The notes beneath the pieces were generated by a model that saw nothing but the letters and a program-made list of their open reading frames with translations, was not told where the DNA came from and ran no database searches. From Clostridium sp. CAG:245 (GTDB lineage Bacteria; Bacillota; Clostridia; TANB77; CAG-508), in contig FR880046.1 in the NCBI GenBank assembly GCA_000435175.1, positions 49,852 through 113,851 of the forward strand: a stretch of 64,000 nt of DNA, written 5' to 3'. How positions within the stretch are numbered: position 1 is the stretch's first letter; every line of letters starts with the position of its first letter. Below, in pieces: positions 37,634 to 46,871 of the stretch. A program made the translations under genes and the position numbers.

Positions 37634-37736
37634 TTAAAGCAAAAATACATCTTATTTTGAAAAACAAGGTCAAGCTCGCCTTTTACCAAGAGCGCCGTAC
37701 CGAAGTTAAAAAAATAAGATGTATTTCTGCCTTTAA
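37634..37736. repeat. Long-hairpin element, family 1, copy C (inverted)
   Basis: Arms AAATACATCTTATTTT and AATAAGATGTATTT, extendable to 24 bases, enclose a core. Its reverse complement (AACTTCGGTACGGCGCTCTT then GGTAAAAGGCGAGCTTGACC) matches copy A except that a 20-base block is missing. The arms differ completely from those of copy A but still pair. Confidence 0.65.
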
Positions 37737-37817
37737 AAGATTAAAATAATTTTATAGTAACGTATACTTTTTGAAAATTACCATAAAATAGTAATATATT
37801 ATTTATTAGGAGCTATT

Positions 37818-38921
37818 ATGGTAATTGATATGAATTATTGGACAAAGGTTTTTAGAAAGTTAGTTTTATTGATATTAAGCTTTATAACTATTTATCTAAG
37901 TTTCAAACTAGCTTGCTTTTATATGCCTTTTTTAATTGCATTTGTAATATCTCTTTTGCTAGAGCCTGCTATAAGATTTTTTATGAGAAAATGTAAATTT
38001 AGACGAAAAACAAGTGCAATTATTGTGATAGTATTTGTACTAGGAATAATTATTGGATTATTAACTTGGGGGATTGCAACACTTGTTTCGGAAGGCTCAA
38101 ATTTATTAGATAATTTGGGAACGTATTTTACAAATGCGAGCCAGATGATACAAAAATTTATTGGCAGTGAAAACTTAAAAAAGTTGAACATTCCAGAAAA
38201 TGTTGTTACGGCTATTGAAAGGTCTGCAACAGAACTCCTAAATACAGCAGTATTATGGCTAAATTCATTCTTAAAAGGTGTACTAGAATGGATCACGTCG
38301 ATTCCAACTATTGGAGTGTATTTGGCTGTAACATTTTTATCACTGTACTTTATTTGTACAGATAAAGTATACATGATAGACCAACTTGAACACCATTTAC
38401 CCGAAATGTGGGTAAAGAAAATTTACAAACATCTGAAAGAAATAATGGAAGTGTTAGGTAGGTATCTAAAAGCTGAGGCAATATTAGTATTGGTGTCATT
38501 CATAATTTCGTTAATTGGACTCTATATATTCAAACTAACTGGAATGAAAGTTTCATATCCATTACTATATGCACTGGGGATTGGATTTGTAGACGCGCTC
38601 CCAATATTCGGGTCGGGTAGCGTAATGGTCCCATGGGCAATAATCACAGCATGTAATGGAGACATAAGACTTGCAATAAGTATATTTGTGCTATGGATAA
38701 TAATGTCTGTTGTAAGACAATTTATAGAACCAAGAATTGTAGGCAATCACATTGGAATTCACCCGATATTTACATTAATTGCGATGTATACTGGCTTTAA
38801 AGTATCTGGAGTAATCGGTTTGTTTATTGGTCCAATAGCTTTAATAATTCTAAAAAACATATTCAGTAATTTACTTGACAAAGGAGTTGTAAAATCTATA
38901 TTTTCAAGAGATTATTCATAA
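37818..38921 (+). CDS. AI-2E family transporter (PerM/YdiK type)
   Basis: 367 residues with about eight membrane helices, typical of the AI-2E transporter family (PF01594). The family signs are the N-terminal helix pair up to IAFVISLLLEPAIRFF, the extracytoplasmic-loop middle, and the C-terminal GIGFVDALPIFGSG...VRQFIEPRIVGNHIGIHPIFTLIAMYTGFKVSGVIGLFIGPIALI block. Many members are now seen as ion or sodium/proton antiporters rather than AI-2 exporters; the substrate here is not known. AGGAGCTATT precedes the ATG. Confidence 0.88.
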   Translation: MVIDMNYWTKVFRKLVLLILSFITIYLSFKLACFYMPFLIAFVISLLLEPAIRFFMRKCKFRRKTSAIIVIVFVLGIIIGLLTWGIATLVSEGSNLLDNLGTYFTNASQMIQKFIGSENLKKLNIPENVVTAIERSATELLNTAVLWLNSFLKGVLEWITSIPTIGVYLAVTFLSLYFICTDKVYMIDQLEHHLPEMWVKKIYKHLKEIMEVLGRYLKAEAILVLVSFIISLIGLYIFKLTGMKVSYPLLYALGIGFVDALPIFGSGSVMVPWAIITACNGDIRLAISIFVLWIIMSVVRQFIEPRIVGNHIGIHPIFTLIAMYTGFKVSGVIGLFIGPIALIILKNIFSNLLDKGVVKSIFSRDYS

Positions 38922-38930
38922 AAGCAATAA

Positions 38931-38985
38931 ATCTTTCATAGTATGTACCATAAGAAGAACAATTCTTATGGGAGGATTGAAAGAT
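38931..38985 (+). promoter_or_regulatory. Two-tier hairpin covering the ribosome binding site and start codon of the next gene
   Basis: ATCTTTCA (38931-38938) pairs with TGAAAGAT (38978-38985, including the first bases of the ATG). Inside it, CCATAAGAA pairs with TTCTTATGG, directly before GGAGG. The structure would hide the start; it could be an RNA thermometer-like or translational control element. Confidence 0.4.
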
Positions 38986-39532
38986 GTATGTTCGCAATTT
39001 TAAGCTAAATGGTAAGATGATATTTAAAATAGTATTTGTTATTTTAACAATTTTAATATTTATAATGTTTGCAATAGGAGTAATAAATATAATTAATTCA
39101 AATGAAAGAATAACATCAAAGAGTGAAGGAGTTCCACAAAGTGAAATAAATACCATATCTGCAGCCAATTATACAAATGTATTAAAAACAGTTCATGATA
39201 ATATGAACCAGTATATTGGTAAAAAAATTAAATTTGTAGGATTTGTGTACAGATTATATGATTTTTCGAATGATCAATTTGTACTTGCAAGGCAAATGAT
39301 TGTTTCTCCAGATTTGCAGGCAGTTGTGGTAGGATTTTTGTGTCACTTGAATGGGGCAGAAAAATACAAAGATGGATGTTGGGTAGAAATTGAAGGAACA
39401 ATAACAAAAGGAGAATACCATGGAGAGATTCCGGTTATAGAAATAGAAAAAATAAAAGAGACAAAGACGCCAAATGATGAGTATGTATATCCGCCAGACG
39501 AGAGTTATGTACCAACATCTGCGACTTTATAA
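38984..39532 (+). CDS. Membrane-anchored YcgQ/DUF1980-like protein
   Basis: 182 residues with one N-terminal membrane helix (about 12-36) and a soluble domain of about 100 residues. The soluble part (KKIKFVGFVYRLYDFSNDQF, VLARQMIV, VVVGFLC, CWVEIEGTI, GEIPVIEIEKI) resembles the C-terminal OB-like domain of the YcgQ/DUF1980 family, usually paired with a YcgR-type permease; no such permease is adjacent. GGGAGGATTGAAAG precedes the ATG and lies in a hairpin. Function unknown; an envelope role is likely. Confidence 0.65.
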   Translation: MYVRNFKLNGKMIFKIVFVILTILIFIMFAIGVINIINSNERITSKSEGVPQSEINTISAANYTNVLKTVHDNMNQYIGKKIKFVGFVYRLYDFSNDQFVLARQMIVSPDLQAVVVGFLCHLNGAEKYKDGCWVEIEGTITKGEYHGEIPVIEIEKIKETKTPNDEYVYPPDESYVPTSATL

Positions 39533-39541
39533 AGATGAATA

Positions 39542-39572
39542 AAAACAGAGCCTTAAAGTACGCTCTGTTTTA
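39542..39572 (+). terminator. Rho-independent terminator before secA
   Basis: AAAACAGAGC pairs with GCTCTGTTTT around a 10-base loop. Confidence 0.8.
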
Positions 39573-39664
39573 TTATATATTTTAATAATTTATTACGATT
39601 TTACTTGCTAAATGCCACATTTAGTTATATAATAACCACGTAAACTATAACAAAGTTAAAAAAT

Positions 39665-39687
39665 GGCAAAATGTAATCTATTTTGCC
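39665..39687 (+). promoter_or_regulatory. Hairpin in the secA leader
   Basis: GGCAAAAT pairs with ATTTTGCC around seven bases, 35 bases before the secA start and without a T-run. secA leaders are often regulated, but no SecM-like coding leader is seen. Confidence 0.3.
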
Positions 39688-39721
39688 TTGTATTACATAA
39701 ATTTGAAAGGATGAATTATTC

Positions 39722-42476
39722 ATGGGATTATTTAAAACATACAGTGAAAAAGAAGTAAAAAGAGTAAGGCCTATTGTTGAAAAAATAAACAGTTTAGAGC
39801 CAGCTATGAAGGAATTATCTGATAGCGAGCTAGTTGCAAAAACTCCATACTTTAAGGAACAATTGAAGAACGGAAAAACATTAGATGATATTTTACCAGA
39901 AGCATTTGCAGTTGTAAGAGAAGCATCTAGAAGAGTTTTAGGAATGCGTCATTTCGATGTACAATTAATTGGTGGTATTATACTTCACCAAGGAAGAATT
40001 GCAGAAATGAAAACAGGTGAAGGAAAAACACTTGTTGCAACACTTCCAGTTTATCTAAATGCACTTACAGGAGAAGGCGTTCACGTTATAACTGTAAACG
40101 ATTACCTAGCAAAAAGAGATAGCGAGTGGATGGGAAATCTTTACAGATTCTTAGGACTTTCTGTTGGACTTGTTATTGCTGGAATGAATCCAAAGCAAAA
40201 ACAAGAAGCATATGCATGTGATGTTACATATGGTACAAACAACGAGTTTGGTTTCGATTACTTAAGAGATAACATGGTTATATACAAGAACCAATTAGTT
40301 CAAAGAAAATTAAAATATGCAATCGTCGACGAAATCGATAGTATTTTAATTGATGAGGCTCGTACGCCACTTATAATTTCTGGTAGAGGAGCACAATCTT
40401 CTAACTTATATCAAAAAGCTGACCATTTTGTAAAAAAATTACAAGCTAAAGTTATAATTGAAGAAGATGACAAAGATTATGAGCAAGAAGAAGATAACGA
40501 AAAATACGATTATATAGTAGATTTAAAGGCCAAATCTGCAACTCTTACCCAGCAAGGTATAAAGAAGGCTGAACAAGAATTTGGACTAGAAAACTTCAAT
40601 GATTTAGAAAATTCAGAATTAGTTCATGATGTAAATCAAGCTTTACATGCAAATGGAATAATGAAGAAAGATAAAGATTACATTGTAAAAGATGGACAAG
40701 TTCTAATTGTAGACGAGTTTACAGGAAGAATTATGTATGGAAGAAGATACAATGACGGATTACATCAAGCAATTGAAGCAAAAGAGCATGTTAAGATAAA
40801 CGATGAATCTAAAACACTTGCCACAATTACATTCCAAAACTACTTTAGAATGTATGAAAAATTATCTGGTATGACAGGTACTGCAATGACAGAAGAAGCA
40901 GAATTCCAAGAAATATACAAATTGGACGTTGTTGAAATTCCAACAAATAAGCCAATGATTAGAAAAGACAATTCAGACATAATATATAAAAATGAAGATG
41001 CCAAATTTAGAGCTGTTATAGCAGACATCAAAAAAGCTCATGAAAAAGGACAACCAGTTTTAATTGGTACAGTATCTATTGATAAATCTGAAAAATTAAG
41101 TAAATTACTTGATAAAGAAGGAATTCCTCATGAAGTATTAAATGCTAAATACCACGAGAAAGAGGCTCAAATTATAGCACAAGCTGGTAAATTTGGAGCT
41201 GTTACAATAGCAACAAACATGGCAGGACGTGGTACAGATATTATGCTTGGTGGAAATAGCGAATATCTTGCAAAACAAGAAATGAGAAAGCTAAAATACA
41301 CTGATGAAGAAATTGAAGATGCTGCAGCGCATAACGAGACAGATGACAAGGCAATACTTTCTGCAAGAGAAAAATTCAATGAATTAGAGAAAAAATTCGA
41401 TAACGAAATAAAAGAAGAAAAAGAAAAAGTTATTGAAGCAGGCGGTTTAAAGATAATTGGTACACAAAGACACGAATCAAGAAGAATTGATAACCAGCTT
41501 CGTGGACGTAGTGGACGTCAAGGTGACCCAGGAGAATCTAGATTCTACATTGGATTAGACGATGACTTAATGAAAATCTTCGGTGGCGACATTGTAACAA
41601 AAGTTTACAATACTTTAGGCGCAGACGAAGATATGCCAATAGAAAGCAGATTAATTTCAAAGGCTGTTGAAAATGCCCAAAAGAAAGTTGAAGGAAGGAA
41701 CTTCAGTATAAGAAAGAACGTTCTACAATATGACGATGTAATGAATGTTCAAAGAACAGTAATTTATGAGCAAAGAAGAGATGTTTTAGACGGCATGAAC
41801 TTAAAAGAAAGCATACTAAAAATGATGGATTCTGTTGTTGAATTAATAGTAGATTCTCACATAGTAGACGGAGAAGAAGTAAACAAAGAATCAATCGCTC
41901 AAGACATAGAAACAAACTTAGGAATAAGCGATGTAGCTGCATTAAAGACAGAAAAATTCGACAGAAATGCTTTAGTAGACGAATTAATAGCAAAAGTACA
42001 CGAAATATATGCTTCAAAAGAGACAGAATTTGGTGAGGAAAATTTAAGAGAACTTGAAAGAGTTGTAATGCTTAAAATAGTTGACCAAAAATGGATGGAT
42101 CATATAGACAACATGGACGAATTAAAGAAAGGTATTGGACTTCGTGGATATGGACAACAAGACCCAGTTGTACAATACAGACTTGAAGGAACAGAAATGT
42201 TTGACGATATGATAGAAGACATAAGAATGGACGTTGTAAAAATATTGCTAAACATTCGTAAAAAAGAAGGCCCAATAGAAAGAACAGAAACAACAAAAGT
42301 AACAGGAGCAAGCCTTGAAGATACAGCAATCAACTTAGTTGATGGAAATATATCAGAAAAAGAAGGCGGAATGAACAAAACAGTTGTAAACGAAGGACCA
42401 AAAGTTGGAAGAAATGACCCATGCCCTTGCCGGTTCGGGAAAAAAATATAAGAATTGCTGTGGAAAAAATCAATAA
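39722..42476 (+). CDS. secA: Preprotein translocase ATPase SecA, C-terminal zinc motif restored by a +1 frame change at CGG 42431
   Basis: SecA drives protein export through SecYEG. The 917-residue joined product has the DEAD motor motifs ([36 protein letters not shown]), [11 protein letters not shown] and [21 protein letters not shown]. The zero frame ends [11 protein letters not shown] at 42451. Reading TGC CGG TTC with the C skipped gives [15 protein letters not shown] and a TAA at 42474, the textbook SEC-C zinc motif. In-frame protein upstream is complete, so the shift affects only the SecB/ribosome-binding tail. AAAGGATGAATTATTC precedes the ATG. Confidence 0.95.
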
Positions 42477-42551
42477 TATTAACGCTTTCAAAAGTTGTGA
42501 AAAATACTTAAAACAAAAATTAATGTAGTTAATTTTATCTAAAAGGAAGGA

Positions 42552-42578
42552 AACCAGAGGTTGTTAACCTCTGGTTTT
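42552..42578 (+). terminator. Rho-independent terminator after secA
   Basis: AACCAGAGG pairs with CCTCTGGTT around TTGTTAA, followed by TTGG. It lies 75 bases past the shifted stop codon. Confidence 0.75.
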
Positions 42579-42720
42579 GGCATATGCCATCTGTTTATTT
42601 TTATAGTAAAAAGACATTAAAAATGATTGACAGATGTTATAGAAAATGATAAAATAATTATGTTGACTTCAAAAAACGTTTATGAAAAATAATATGTACC
42701 ATAAATGAAAGGAGCATTTT

Positions 42721-43722
42721 ATGCCAAAGAATTTTAGACAGGAACAAATTAAAGGGGTAATACAAAATAGCAATAGCTTTGCTATTTTAACCCACGAACG
42801 GCCGGATGGCGATGCTATATCTAGTGCGCTAGCTATGTATTGGTATATCAAATCTAACTTATCTGATGTGGAGATTGATATTATTATTCCTGAATATCCT
42901 AAAAAGTTTTACTTTTTACCTGGCTTTGACAATATTAAAACAGAACCTAGTAAAGAACAATATGATATGTTAATTATTGTCGATGTATCAGAGCCGCACA
43001 GGATTAATGGGTACGATGTAGTTGCAAAATATTGCTCAAAAACAATTTGCTTTGATCACCATGAAGATTTTGGCTTGGAAGGGTGTAATGCAGGTATTCT
43101 TAACCCAGCTGCACCTTCAACAACAGCAATTTTGTTCGATCTATTTGGTAATGTCTGTACAGAATTTCTTGAATGCATATTGACAGGTATTCTTTCTGAT
43201 ACGCAGAATTTAACATTTAATACAAACGATGTGACAGTTTGTACTGTTAGAGCAATAGAAAAATTGGGTGTAGATGTAAAAAAATTTAAAAAATTAGTTT
43301 CAATGAAAGACCCAAGGACAGTTGAACTTACCAAATTGGCTTTAAGAAGAATAACAGAATCAAAGTTTTCTAATCGGCACAATGTAATTTTTTCTTATAT
43401 AAATCAGTATGATTTATTAAAAGAAGAACAGTCACTTGCTATTGTGGACTATAAACAAATTATAAAGGATATTCTTGAAAAAATGAAAACAGATGTCCTT
43501 GTCTTAGCTATTGAGAACAACCGGAATGAATGGAAGATTTCTATAAGATCTAGGATTCCAGAATTAGACTTGAATGCACTCTGTAAACGATTAGTGGAAA
43601 GCGATAATTCTTGTTTCTTAAAGGGAGGCGGACATAGCTATTCTGCGGGAATGACTGCAATGGGAAAATACGAAGACATTATTAGTAAGATTAACGCTAA
43701 TCTTGCGGAAAAGCTGGCATAA
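42721..43722 (+). CDS. DHH family phosphoesterase (NrnA-like; foreign-type gene with three in-frame CGG)
   Basis: 333 residues of the DHH/DHHA1 type (oligoribonuclease NrnA or cyclic-dinucleotide phosphodiesterase). Metal motifs: ILTHERPDGDAISSALAMYW, LIIVDVSEPHR, ICFDHHED. The DHHA1 motif near the C-terminus is FLKGGGHSYSAGMTA. AAAGGAGCATTTT precedes the ATG. The gene is richer in GC and uses CGG as Arg in frame at 42799, 43375 and 43522. The ORF is otherwise intact. If CGG caused a +1 shift here, translation would end within a few codons of 42799, so either the gene is a recent import that is not made, or CGG can also be read as Arg. Confidence 0.85.
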   Translation: MPKNFRQEQIKGVIQNSNSFAILTHERPDGDAISSALAMYWYIKSNLSDVEIDIIIPEYPKKFYFLPGFDNIKTEPSKEQYDMLIIVDVSEPHRINGYDVVAKYCSKTICFDHHEDFGLEGCNAGILNPAAPSTTAILFDLFGNVCTEFLECILTGILSDTQNLTFNTNDVTVCTVRAIEKLGVDVKKFKKLVSMKDPRTVELTKLALRRITESKFSNRHNVIFSYINQYDLLKEEQSLAIVDYKQIIKDILEKMKTDVLVLAIENNRNEWKISIRSRIPELDLNALCKRLVESDNSCFLKGGGHSYSAGMTAMGKYEDIISKINANLAEKLA

Positions 43723-43728
43723 AATGCT

Positions 43729-43762
43729 AATCCTCAAAGGTTATTAACCTTTGGGGATTTTT
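43729..43762 (+). terminator. Rho-independent terminator after the DHH gene
   Basis: AATCCTCAAAGG pairs with CCTTTGGGGATT around TTATTAA, then a T-run. Confidence 0.85.
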
Positions 43763-43836
43763 ATAGTTATCCATATTTCAAAGAAAAACTCACCCTTTGC
43801 AGGATGAGAAAAGAATACATTCTTTTTTATAAGCTT

Positions 43837-44007
43837 TTACTTAGAAGGCCTGCAGCTCTCAACGCAAGCACAGATATCTGCCTGAGTCATGTGTTTGAAA
43901 TTGCCAGTAGCAATTTCCATGTTTATGCAAGCAGCATTGTACTTTGCTTCTTCTTCAGAAGGTTTCTGAATGGTAGCTTCGGGCTGGTTCTTTTTGAAAA
44001 AACTCAT
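43837..44007 (-). CDS. Small 56-residue protein, Cys-containing (foreign-type gene)
   Basis: The reverse strand carries MSFFKKNQPEATIQKPSEEE and so on, ending in the cysteine cluster CACVESC shortly before the stop. A perfect AAGGAGGACAAT lies directly before the ATG at 44007, which is the main reason to call it. I do not recognise a family. GC content and codon choice resemble the other foreign-type genes. No CGG is in frame. A forward-strand ORF over the same bases lacks a ribosome binding site and is rejected. Confidence 0.6.
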   Translation of the reverse strand: MSFFKKNQPEATIQKPSEEEAKYNAACINMEIATGNFKHMTQADICACVESCRPSK

Positions 44008-44224
44008 ATTGTCCTCCTTGGAGAATAACTCTCCATCAGATGTGTAAATTGCGAACTTATATATTATATCACTTTTAATGTTAGTTGTAAATAATTTTAA
44101 ATTGCTATTTTTAGCTAAAAAGCTTACAAATCGAGAAAAATGTGATATAATTACACAAGCTTAAAATATAGCATTTAGCTATGTTATGAATTTCGTGATT
44201 TCTGCATAGAAAGGAGAAAATGCT

Positions 44225-44395
44225 ATGAGTTTATTATTAGCTTTAGGCATTGTAGCAATTCTTATTCTTAGTGGATTCTTATGGGGAAGCATTGAAGTAA
44301 AGAGGTATAAAAGAGACTATAAGTTTGAGTCAAAAGATTTTATAAACAGATTTGAAAACAGTGCTTGGTCTTTGAGATGGCATGATGATGACTAA
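44225..44395 (+). CDS. Small 56-residue single-helix membrane protein
   Basis: MSLLLALGIVAILILSGFLW forms one N-terminal membrane helix, followed by a basic segment (VKRYKRDYK) and an acidic end (RWHDDD). AAAGGAGAAAATGCT precedes the ATG, and a TATAAT box lies at about 44143-44150. Inverted repeats AATTTCGTGATTT (44189) and AAATCACGAATT (44407) flank the coding sequence. I do not recognise a family; a small stress or toxin-like peptide is possible but unproven. Confidence 0.55.
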   Translation: MSLLLALGIVAILILSGFLWGSIEVKRYKRDYKFESKDFINRFENSAWSLRWHDDD

Positions 44396-44442
44396 TTAGT
44401 TCAATTAAATCACGAATTTTTTGGAAAAGCTAATTTTCTAAG

Positions 44443-44474
44443 GTTGCTAGACGAGAATCTTTTGGTCTAGCAAC
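44443..44474 (+). promoter_or_regulatory. Perfect 10-base-pair hairpin before the Y-polymerase operon
   Basis: GTTGCTAGAC pairs with GTCTAGCAAC around a 12-base loop. There is no T-run after it, so it may be a leader structure or a weak terminator of the small membrane protein gene. Confidence 0.4.
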
Positions 44475-44496
44475 ACTATTAAATAAAGGAAGTACT

Positions 44497-44748
44497 ATGA
44501 AAAAGATATATAAAGAACCAAATAAATCAGAAACAGAAACAACAATAAATGTATTATATAGTGAGAATATTCTTTCTATATGTACTAATAAGGTAGATTT
44601 ACAGAAAAAATTAAATAAGCTATTAGGAGAACCAGCAAAAGAACATAAAATAAAAAGAAGTATTGCTGGAAGTACTTGGAATATATCACTAGATGATAAA
44701 ACAAAAATTCAGAAGGTTATTTTAAAAGCTAATATATATGATATGTAA
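44497..44748 (+). CDS. Small protein associated with the Y-family polymerase gene
   Basis: 83 residues, soluble and basic (begins MKKIYKEPNKSETETTINVL). From memory, similar small proteins often sit directly before UmuC-like polymerase genes in clostridia; I know no assigned function. AAAGGAAGTACT precedes the ATG. It is followed by the SOS-like promoter of the polymerase gene rather than being tightly coupled to it. Confidence 0.6.
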   Translation: MKKIYKEPNKSETETTINVLYSENILSICTNKVDLQKKLNKLLGEPAKEHKIKRSIAGSTWNISLDDKTKIQKVILKANIYDM

Positions 44749-44804
44749 AGATCTAAAGGCAATTATAAATGAAAAAATTTGCCTTTAAATTTTCATATAA
44801 AAAC

Positions 44805-44848
44805 GCAAACAAATGTTTACAATGCAAATAATATGTGTTATACTATTT
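44805..44848 (+). promoter_or_regulatory. Promoter of the Y-polymerase gene with a LexA-like dyad
   Basis: GCAAACAAATGTTTAC (44805-44820) is an AAAC-N4-GTTT dyad like clostridial LexA boxes. It overlaps the -35 (TTTACA); TATACT follows about 17 bases later. This fits SOS control of a translesion polymerase. Confidence 0.5.
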
Positions 44849-44865
44849 GCACGAGGTGATTTTCT

Positions 44866-46368
44866 GTGGAAAGGATATATGCTGCAATAGACTTAAAATC
44901 TTTTTTTGCATCTGTAGAATGTAGAAAAAGAAATCTAGATCCACTCACAACAAATTTGGTGGTGGCGGATAATACAAGAACTGAAAAGACAATATGCTTA
45001 GCTATTTCGCCAAGTTTAAAGGCATATGGATTGCCTGGTAGAGCAAGGCTTTTTGAAGTTGTGCAAAAAGTAAAAAATATAAATAATGATAGAAAAAGGT
45101 GGGCTTTTCAAAATATTTTTACGGGAAAATCTTATGACGATATAGAATTAAAGCAAAATAAAAAACTAGAATTAGACTACATAATTGCACCTCCACATAT
45201 GGCTTCATATATGGAGTACAGTGCCAAAATTTATAACATATATTTAAAGTATGTTTCTCCAGAGGACATATTTCCATATTCGATAGATGAAATATTTTGC
45301 GATTTAACGAGTTATCTAAATACGTATAAGCTTACTCCTAGGGAGCTTGTTACTAAAATAATACATGATGTATACGAAACTACTGGGATTACTGCAACTG
45401 CTGGAATAGGGACTAATCTCTTCTTGTGTAAGGTTGCCATGGATGTTATGGCAAAACACGTTGACCCTGATAAATATGGAGTTAGAATTGCAGAATTAGA
45501 TGAGAAGAGCTTTAGAGAAAAGTTATGGAATCATAGACCAATTACAGATTTTTGGAGAGTAGGTAAAGGCTATGCAAAAAGATTAGAAAAATACAGAATG
45601 TTTACAATGGGAGACGTAGCAAGATGCTCAGTAGACAATGAAGAATTATTATATAAATTATTTGGTGTAAATGCCGAATTATTAATTGACCATAGTTGGG
45701 GTTGGGAATGTGCTACTATAAAGAGTATTAAAGAATGTAAGCCAGCAAATAGAAGCTTGTGTTCTGGACAGGTGCTTCACTGTCCGTACAATTATGAGCA
45801 GTCTAGGCTCATAATCAAGGAGATGGCAAATGAAATTGTCTTAGACATGGTGCAGAAACATTTTGTTACAGACATATTGGTTCTTACGGTAGAGTATGAT
45901 GTGGAAAATTTAAAAAATGCAGAATTCAGTAAGAATTATAATGGAGAGATAAAAGAAGATAGATATGGAAGAGAAGTTCCGAAACCAGCACATGGAACAT
46001 TTAGACTAGATAAAAAAACATTTTCTACGAGAATAATTAGTGAAGGGTTTGTTCATTTGTATGATGAAATAATAAATAGAAATTTGTTAATAAGAAAGAT
46101 ATATTTGACTGTTGGAAATTTGACGGATGAAAAAGAATTAAAACAGGAAAATCAATATGAACAGGTAAATTTATTTACTAATTATGGAAAGTTAGCAGAG
46201 AAAGAAAAAGAGGAAAAAGTAAAATTAGAAAAAGAGAAAAAAATTCAAAATACTATTATAGATTTAAAAAATAGATTCGGTAAAAATGCAATAATAAAAG
46301 GAATGGATTTAGAAGAAGACGCTACAACAATACAGAGAAATGGGCAAATTGGAGGCCACCAAGAGTAA
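44866..46368 (+). CDS. Y-family DNA polymerase (UmuC/UvrX type)
   Basis: 500 residues. The catalytic palm opens YAAIDLKSFFASVECRKRNLDPL and has YSIDEIFCDLT near 140 (catalytic acids) and TTGITATAGIGTNLFLCKVAMDVMAKH with the family helix. Helix-hairpin-helix and little-finger domains follow, then a long charged tail. This is the UvrX-like clade found with YolD in Firmicutes, used for lesion bypass or mobile-element-linked mutagenesis. The start is GTG 44866 with GAGGTGAT before it. It forms a unit with the following YolD-like gene. Confidence 0.9.
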   Translation: MERIYAAIDLKSFFASVECRKRNLDPLTTNLVVADNTRTEKTICLAISPSLKAYGLPGRARLFEVVQKVKNINNDRKRWAFQNIFTGKSYDDIELKQNKKLELDYIIAPPHMASYMEYSAKIYNIYLKYVSPEDIFPYSIDEIFCDLTSYLNTYKLTPRELVTKIIHDVYETTGITATAGIGTNLFLCKVAMDVMAKHVDPDKYGVRIAELDEKSFREKLWNHRPITDFWRVGKGYAKRLEKYRMFTMGDVARCSVDNEELLYKLFGVNAELLIDHSWGWECATIKSIKECKPANRSLCSGQVLHCPYNYEQSRLIIKEMANEIVLDMVQKHFVTDILVLTVEYDVENLKNAEFSKNYNGEIKEDRYGREVPKPAHGTFRLDKKTFSTRIISEGFVHLYDEIINRNLLIRKIYLTVGNLTDEKELKQENQYEQVNLFTNYGKLAEKEKEEKVKLEKEKKIQNTIIDLKNRFGKNAIIKGMDLEEDATTIQRNGQIGGHQE

Positions 46369-46403
46369 AATGAAAATATTTTATAGAGCGGAGGTATGGA
46401 ACT

Positions 46404-46805
46404 ATGAGGATTGAACATAAATACGATGACATAATAAAATTGGAGCACCATGTTTCAAAAATACATCCACGAATGAGTCTAGAGGCCAGGTCTGCACAGT
46501 TTGCTCCATTTTCTGCTGTAACAGGCTATGAAGATGAAGTAAGTGAAGTAGCTAGAGTAACTGAAAATCAAATAGAAGTAACAGATGAAATACGAAATGA
46601 TATAAATAAAAAACTAAGTTATATTAAACAAAATCCCAGACAACAAGTATCAATAACTTTTTTTGTGAAAGACACAAAAAAGCAAGGTGGAAAATACGAA
46701 ACAATAACAGGATTAGTAAAAAAGATTGATGATATAAAAAACATTATCATATTGAATGATAGTAAAGTAATAAGAATGGAAGATATAACAGAAATTATAT
46801 TATAA
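46404..46805 (+). CDS. YolD-like protein
   Basis: 133 residues. The signature HPRMSLEARSAQFAPFSAVTGYEDEV is the clostridial YolD-like opening. YolD proteins are encoded next to UvrX/UmuC polymerases and are thought to play a UmuD-like accessory role. GCGGAGGTATGGAACT precedes the ATG. It lies 35 bases after the polymerase gene, so the two are probably cotranscribed. Confidence 0.85.
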   Translation: MRIEHKYDDIIKLEHHVSKIHPRMSLEARSAQFAPFSAVTGYEDEVSEVARVTENQIEVTDEIRNDINKKLSYIKQNPRQQVSITFFVKDTKKQGGKYETITGLVKKIDDIKNIIILNDSKVIRMEDITEIIL

Positions 46806-46871
46806 AGCTTTAAAATTGGATTTTAATATGGTATAAACAATATATTAGAAATATGTTATAAGAGGTACAGT

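Noticed and set aside
43804..44028. Forward-strand ORF of 74 codons
   Set aside because: No ribosome binding site, odd composition; the reverse strand carries a better gene with AAGGAGG.
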